From positions 1 to 64,000 of the forward strand of contig NZ_FMXQ01000009.1 of NCBI RefSeq assembly GCF_900104485.1: a DNA stretch of 64,000 nt, in the 5' to 3' direction. Under the pieces are notes generated by a model. It had not been told where the DNA came from, did no database searches, and saw nothing but the letters and a program-made list of their open reading frames with translations. Positions 60,856 to 64,000 of this stretch are shown in pieces (the first letter of the stretch is position 1; every line of letters begins with the position of its first letter). The stretch is from Bauldia litoralis (GTDB lineage Bacteria; Pseudomonadota; Alphaproteobacteria; Rhizobiales; Kaistiaceae). The translations under genes were made by a program, and so were the position numbers.

Positions 60856-61226
60856 CGACGAGCCACGCTCGCGAACCTGAAGGCGGCAAGACCGGCCCAC
60901 TGGGTCCGGCTCCGACCCGGCCGGGCATGGCGGGGCGTGAGCGCCGTCTTGCAATTGCTTCGATGAACCAGGTCACCACCTTCGTCGACGCCGTCGATGT
61001 ACCGCAGCCCGCCCACCATACCGGTGACCTTGATGTCCACGATCTCGGCTGTTGCCGACGATGGTCGCCTGCTGGACTGCCGCTTCAGCAACGGCTGGCG
61101 CAAGCCGGGGTCAAGCCACGTTGCGGGCTTCATGTCACCGGCCTTGCGACTGGCGAAGTCGCCTACCGGCAACGACAAGGAACCACCGGGCGTTGTCGTT
61201 GCCGCAACGCGACCTTGCGGCGCTGG
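60856..61226. other. intergenic region between convergent genes
   Basis: 371 bases after the FG-GAP protein gene. Frames are open on both strands (for example from 60961 on plus and 61178 on minus), but their translations are Arg/Ser/Gly-rich without domain features, typical of GC-rich shadows. No clear terminator hairpin, RNA or mobile-element end was found. Confidence 0.45.
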
Positions 61227-61745
61227 CTACAGGTCGCTGGATGAACTGGCAGGCGGCTCCTTCTCCTGCGCGGCCGACGCAAGGGTCGGCGTGCAGTTCC
61301 TCAGCGCCTGGAGGCCAGTGGCGATGGCGTTGCCGATCCCTGCGAGCGCCTCGTCGAAGAGTTGCGTCCGGGTCTCGGTCAATTGCCGGATCCCGGTCTG
61401 AAGAGCGTCGAGGCGCGCCTGCAGCCGCTCGGCCTGTGCCTCGGGGAGCAGGGTGCCATTGGCCCTGGCCTCGGCCAGCGCGACCTTGAGGCTGCGGATG
61501 TCCTCGGTGACGTCCCGCAGGTTCGCGACCAGCTGCTCGGGATCGACGTCGACGCGCGCCATCACCGCATCGGTCATTGTCGCAGCGACGTTGCCCGCCG
61601 CCTGCTCGACGCGGGCGAAGGCCGCCAGCGCGAGGATCGCGGCGACGATGACGAGGATCGCCGTCGCATTGACAAGGGCCAGCGCAAACTGCCCGGGAAG
61701 CCTGCCGAGACGCGTCCGCAGGGTATCTTCTGTCGTGTCGGTCAC
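61227..61745 (-). CDS. small membrane protein of unknown function with coiled coil
   Basis: A 172-residue protein with one membrane segment (FALALVNATAILVIVAAILALAAF, residues ~20-43, quoted in part) and an extracytoplasmic or cytoplasmic helical region rich in Ala, Leu, Glu and Arg (EQLVANLRDVTEDIRSLKVA, ERLQARLDALQTGIRQLTET), likely a coiled coil. GTG start at 61745 with AAGGAGA seven bases upstream. I do not recognise the family. The heptad-like pattern and good ribosome site support a real gene. Divergent from the PLP aldolase. Confidence 0.65.
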   Translation of the reverse strand: MTDTTEDTLRTRLGRLPGQFALALVNATAILVIVAAILALAAFARVEQAAGNVAATMTDAVMARVDVDPEQLVANLRDVTEDIRSLKVALAEARANGTLLPEAQAERLQARLDALQTGIRQLTETRTQLFDEALAGIGNAIATGLQALRNCTPTLASAAQEKEPPASSSSDL

Positions 61746-61927
61746 GAATGGTCTCCTTCTCCGGCACAGTCGTCTTGCAAACCCGGTGCATCCGAACCGT
61801 CACGGGTTTGCTGCCCGGACCTTAATGCATCGGCCGGCCTTGAAAAGGACGACGGCGGTATTCGCTACCGCCGGCAACGGGAATCGCGCTAGGGACTCCC
61901 GACACGTACCGACGACTGGAGAGGGAT

Positions 61928-63040
61928 ATGACCGAGACAAGAAGGGCCTTGCCGTCCCTCGACCTGCTGGCCGGGGTGCCGACGCCGGCGCTGGTCGTCG
62001 ATGTCGACCGGGCGCGGCAGAACCATCGCCGCGCCGTTGCGAGTCTGGCGCCGGGGCAGGTGCTGCGACCGCATTTCAAGGCGCACAAGTGTACTGCTCT
62101 CGCACACCTGCAACTGGCCCATGGCGCGACGACCGTCTGCTGCCAGACGACCTGGGAGGCGGTCGTCCTGGCGCGCCAGGGCGTCTCCGACATCATGGTG
62201 ACCAACCAGGTCGTCGACCCGGCGGCGCTGGCGGAACTCGCCGAGGCGGCCGGGGCTGCCTCGGTCTCCGCGCTGGTCGATGCGCCCGTTCATCTCGCCT
62301 TGCTCGAGGCGACCGCCCGCCGCGCCGGCGTCTCGTTCGGCGTGCTGGTCGAGATCGAGGTCGGCATGAACCGCTGCGGTGTGGGCGTGGAGTCCGACGC
62401 CCTTGTGGAACTCGCCACGGCGATCGCCGCTTCGGATGTCCTGCGCTTCGACGGACTCCAGTCCTATGACGGGCAGGTCACCGGCGTCATCGACCCGGTC
62501 GCCCGTCGCGAAGCCTCGATCGTGTCCAACACGCTGACCCGGCGGGCCGTCGAGCGCCTCCGCGCGGTCGGCATTGACGTGCCGATCGTCGCCGGCTGTG
62601 CCACGGCGCACCTGCCCTTCGTCGGCGAACTCGACGCCTGGACCGACATCCAGGCTGGGTCGTATCTGCTGATGGACACGACCTATGGCGCCTTCCCCGA
62701 CCTCGACTATCCCGGGGCGCTGTTCTGCCTCGCCACCGTGATCCACCGCTCGCCGGAGCGGATCGTCCTCGATGTCGGCCTCAAGCACACCGCTGTCGAT
62801 CGCGGGCCGCCCACCTGGGTCGGCGACACGACGGCGGCACTGCAACTTTCGGACGAGCACACCGCCATCGCCGTGTCGCCGGACAGCCCGCTCTCCATAG
62901 GCGACAGGACCTTCCTGCTGCCCAGCCACATCGACCCGACCATCAACCTCTATCCGACGCTGTGGTTCGTCGACGGCGACCGGGTCGAGCGGCACCCAGT
63001 CGATGGGCGCATGCCAGATCGTACGGCGCCGCAATTGTAG
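61928..63040 (+). CDS. fold-type III PLP enzyme, D-threonine aldolase / D-serine dehydratase-like
   Basis: A 370-residue enzyme with an alanine racemase-like barrel and a D-serine dehydratase-like C-terminal domain. GVPTPALVVDVDRARQNHRR is the standard start; LRPHFKAHKC holds the Schiff-base Lys near residue 60; EIEVGMNRCGV and GLQSYDGQV line the barrel. LPSHIDPTINLYPTLWFVDG near residue 340 supplies the metal pair His-x-Asp, as in D-threonine aldolase, where D-serine dehydratases have His-x-Cys. A D-3-hydroxy-amino acid aldolase (glycine plus aldehyde) is therefore more likely than a dehydratase. GGAGAGGG lies about four bases before ATG 61928. Confidence 0.86.
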   Translation: MTETRRALPSLDLLAGVPTPALVVDVDRARQNHRRAVASLAPGQVLRPHFKAHKCTALAHLQLAHGATTVCCQTTWEAVVLARQGVSDIMVTNQVVDPAALAELAEAAGAASVSALVDAPVHLALLEATARRAGVSFGVLVEIEVGMNRCGVGVESDALVELATAIAASDVLRFDGLQSYDGQVTGVIDPVARREASIVSNTLTRRAVERLRAVGIDVPIVAGCATAHLPFVGELDAWTDIQAGSYLLMDTTYGAFPDLDYPGALFCLATVIHRSPERIVLDVGLKHTAVDRGPPTWVGDTTAALQLSDEHTAIAVSPDSPLSIGDRTFLLPSHIDPTINLYPTLWFVDGDRVERHPVDGRMPDRTAPQL

Positions 63041-63215
63041 TTATTCTCCGCCGTTGCTTGCGATCGGAGCGGGGGCGCGCAGCCGCGATCCGGCCACCGC
63101 GCCACCGGCAGTATTTCACCATGCTTTGAGTGGACCGTGATCCCCCGGTCGTTCAGGGTCGGGGCATGTCCGCGTCACGGTGGCCGGGCAGTCCAATTTG
63201 TCGGTCCCGCCGCTC

Positions 63216-64000
63216 ATGTCCAGACTTACCCGCCGCACCCTGCTTGTCGGCTGCGCTGTGCTTGCCGCGCCGCAGGTCCTGCCCGCCTTCGCCCGGTCGT
63301 CCGTCGCCGACGACCGCGATGCGTCGACGGCGGCTTATGACACCCTGCTCGCCCGTTACGTGGTGCCGGGCAAGGATGGCGTCACCCGCGTCCGCTATGC
63401 GGCCTGGCGGGCGAACGATGCCGACCTGCAGGACCTGAACGCGTTCATCGGCGCGCAGTCCAATCTCAGCCCCTCCACCTTCGATGCCGCCACTGCCTTC
63501 GCCTACTGGGCCAATCTCTACAATGCGCTGACGCTGCGGGTTGTGCTGCGGGCCTATCCGGTGTCGACGATCAAGTCGATCAAGAGCACCGGCACCGGCT
63601 TCGACCTCAAGGCCTTTTCCGGGCCCTGGCGCACCAAGCTCGTCGAGATCGAAGGCGTGCCGATGTCGCTCGACGACATCGAGCACGGCACCATGCGCCC
63701 GACCTTTGGCGATCCCCGCGTCCACTACGCGGTGAACTGCGCGTCGATCGGTTGCCCGAACCTTGTCGGCACCGCCTGGCGGGCGGCCACGCTCGATGCC
63801 GACCTCGACGCCGCCGCCCGGGCCTACGTCAATCACCCGCGCGGCGCCGCCGTGTCAGACGGTGGATCGCTCGAGGTTTCGAGCCTCTACAAGTGGTACA
63901 AGGAGGACTTCGGCTCCAGCGACAAGGGTGTCATCCGCCATCTCCAGGACTTTGCCACCGAGCCGCTGGCCAGTGCGCTGTCGGGCGTGTCACGGATCGG
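63216..64000 (+). CDS. DUF547 family exported protein (3' end outside window)
   Basis: At least 261 residues, still open at the right edge. The N-terminus RLTRRTLLVGCAVLAAPQVL has a twin-arginine-like motif and hydrophobic core ending at AFA, so Tat or Sec export is likely. The DUF547 domain is clear: AFAYWANLYNALTLRVVLRA, YPVSTIKSI, GVPMSLDDIEHGTMRPTFGD, VHYAVNCASIGCPNLVGTAW with two conserved Cys, and SSLYKWYKEDFG. The ATG at 63216 is chosen for the signal sequence; the ribosome site is poor. Function unknown, probably a periplasmic enzyme. The full family length is about 270-290, so little is missing. Confidence 0.85.
   Translation, partial: MSRLTRRTLLVGCAVLAAPQVLPAFARSSVADDRDASTAAYDTLLARYVVPGKDGVTRVRYAAWRANDADLQDLNAFIGAQSNLSPSTFDAATAFAYWANLYNALTLRVVLRAYPVSTIKSIKSTGTGFDLKAFSGPWRTKLVEIEGVPMSLDDIEHGTMRPTFGDPRVHYAVNCASIGCPNLVGTAWRAATLDADLDAAARAYVNHPRGAAVSDGGSLEVSSLYKWYKEDFGSSDKGVIRHLQDFATEPLASALSGVSRI

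Noticed and set aside
60856-61226. Possible small genes in the gap after the FG-GAP protein (frames from 60961 plus and 61178 minus).
   Set aside because: Translations are Arg/Ser-rich without domains, ribosome sites are poor and the frames overlap flanking genes. They look like shadows.
1-64000. CRISPR arrays, tRNA or rRNA genes, riboswitches and complete insertion sequences.
   Set aside because: Reading both strands, I saw no regularly spaced repeats, no tRNA-like cloverleaf ends, no rRNA text and no transposase motifs. A dedicated covariance-model search would settle it.

Overview
This is a GC-rich bacterial chromosomal (or large replicon) segment that reads as an alphaproteobacterium, most likely of the order Hyphomicrobiales (Rhizobiales). 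The basis is gene content: many ribose/xylose/fructose-type (CUT2) sugar ABC operons with their own LacI or ROK regulators, a 1,5-anhydro-D-fructose reductase like the Sinorhizobium enzyme, TIM-barrel ketose epimerases, a DUF6471 remnant, and high-GC codon use. The genus cannot be named from the sequence alone. No rRNA, tRNA, CRISPR array, integrase or complete insertion sequence was seen.

Layout. 1-6.7 kb: an RsbQ-type alpha/beta hydrolase (cut by the left edge), a three-domain NRPS-like enzyme (adenylation-carrier-condensation), a TctC-family binding protein and an AGE-family sugar isomerase. 6.8-10.5 kb (minus strand): D-2-hydroxyacid dehydrogenase, SIS-domain protein and FGGY kinase. 11-16.6 kb (plus): sugar ABC system 1 (ATPase, two permeases, binding protein) and an aldo/keto reductase. 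16.7-27 kb: a small exported protein, a D-tagatose/D-psicose 3-epimerase-like enzyme, a LacI regulator, and system 2, a long operon (SDR, ATPase, two permeases, RhaS/LsrB-like binding protein, ABM protein, anhydrofructose reductase, VOC protein) closed by a strong hairpin. 27.1-34 kb: system 3, a MalFG/UgpC-type (CUT1) importer with a class III aminotransferase, divergent from a ROK regulator. 34.1-41.1 kb: system 4, an operon of Gfo/Idh/MocA oxidoreductase, sugar isomerase, FrcBAC-like importer and PhyH-family dioxygenase, divergent from a LacI regulator. 41.1-49.8 kb: housekeeping-like and accessory genes (LysR, DUF2218, NmrA-like reductase, heme membrane protein, a hypothetical membrane protein over a DUF6471 remnant, DUF2950, DUF3300, parvulin, HupE/UreJ). 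49.8-57.1 kb: system 5, LacI, PhyH, XylFGH-like importer, a second PhyH, and a decayed third PhyH copy. 57.7-64 kb: a large secreted protein with seven FG-GAP repeats, a membrane protein of unknown function, a D-threonine aldolase-like PLP enzyme and a DUF547 protein cut by the right edge.

How it works together. Five complete sugar-type importers lie within about 45 kb, nearly all with adjacent catabolic enzymes; four have a regulator gene next to them. Several control regions carry clear palindromes. A 14-bp palindrome (TGACTAGCTAGTCA) occurs as an abutting tandem pair before system 2 and as a near copy before the 3-epimerase, so these two units are probably one regulon under the LacI gene between them. 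CGTAAACGTTTACG sits in the system 4 divergent promoter and an 18-bp perfect palindrome (AACGTTTAGCTAAACGTT) in the system 5 divergent promoter. The recurring association of PhyH-type Fe(II)/2-oxoglutarate oxygenases with sugar importers (two operons, three intact genes, one pseudogene) is the most suggestive unexplained pattern: it hints at import followed by oxidative opening or demodification of substituted sugars or polyols. That function is an inference.
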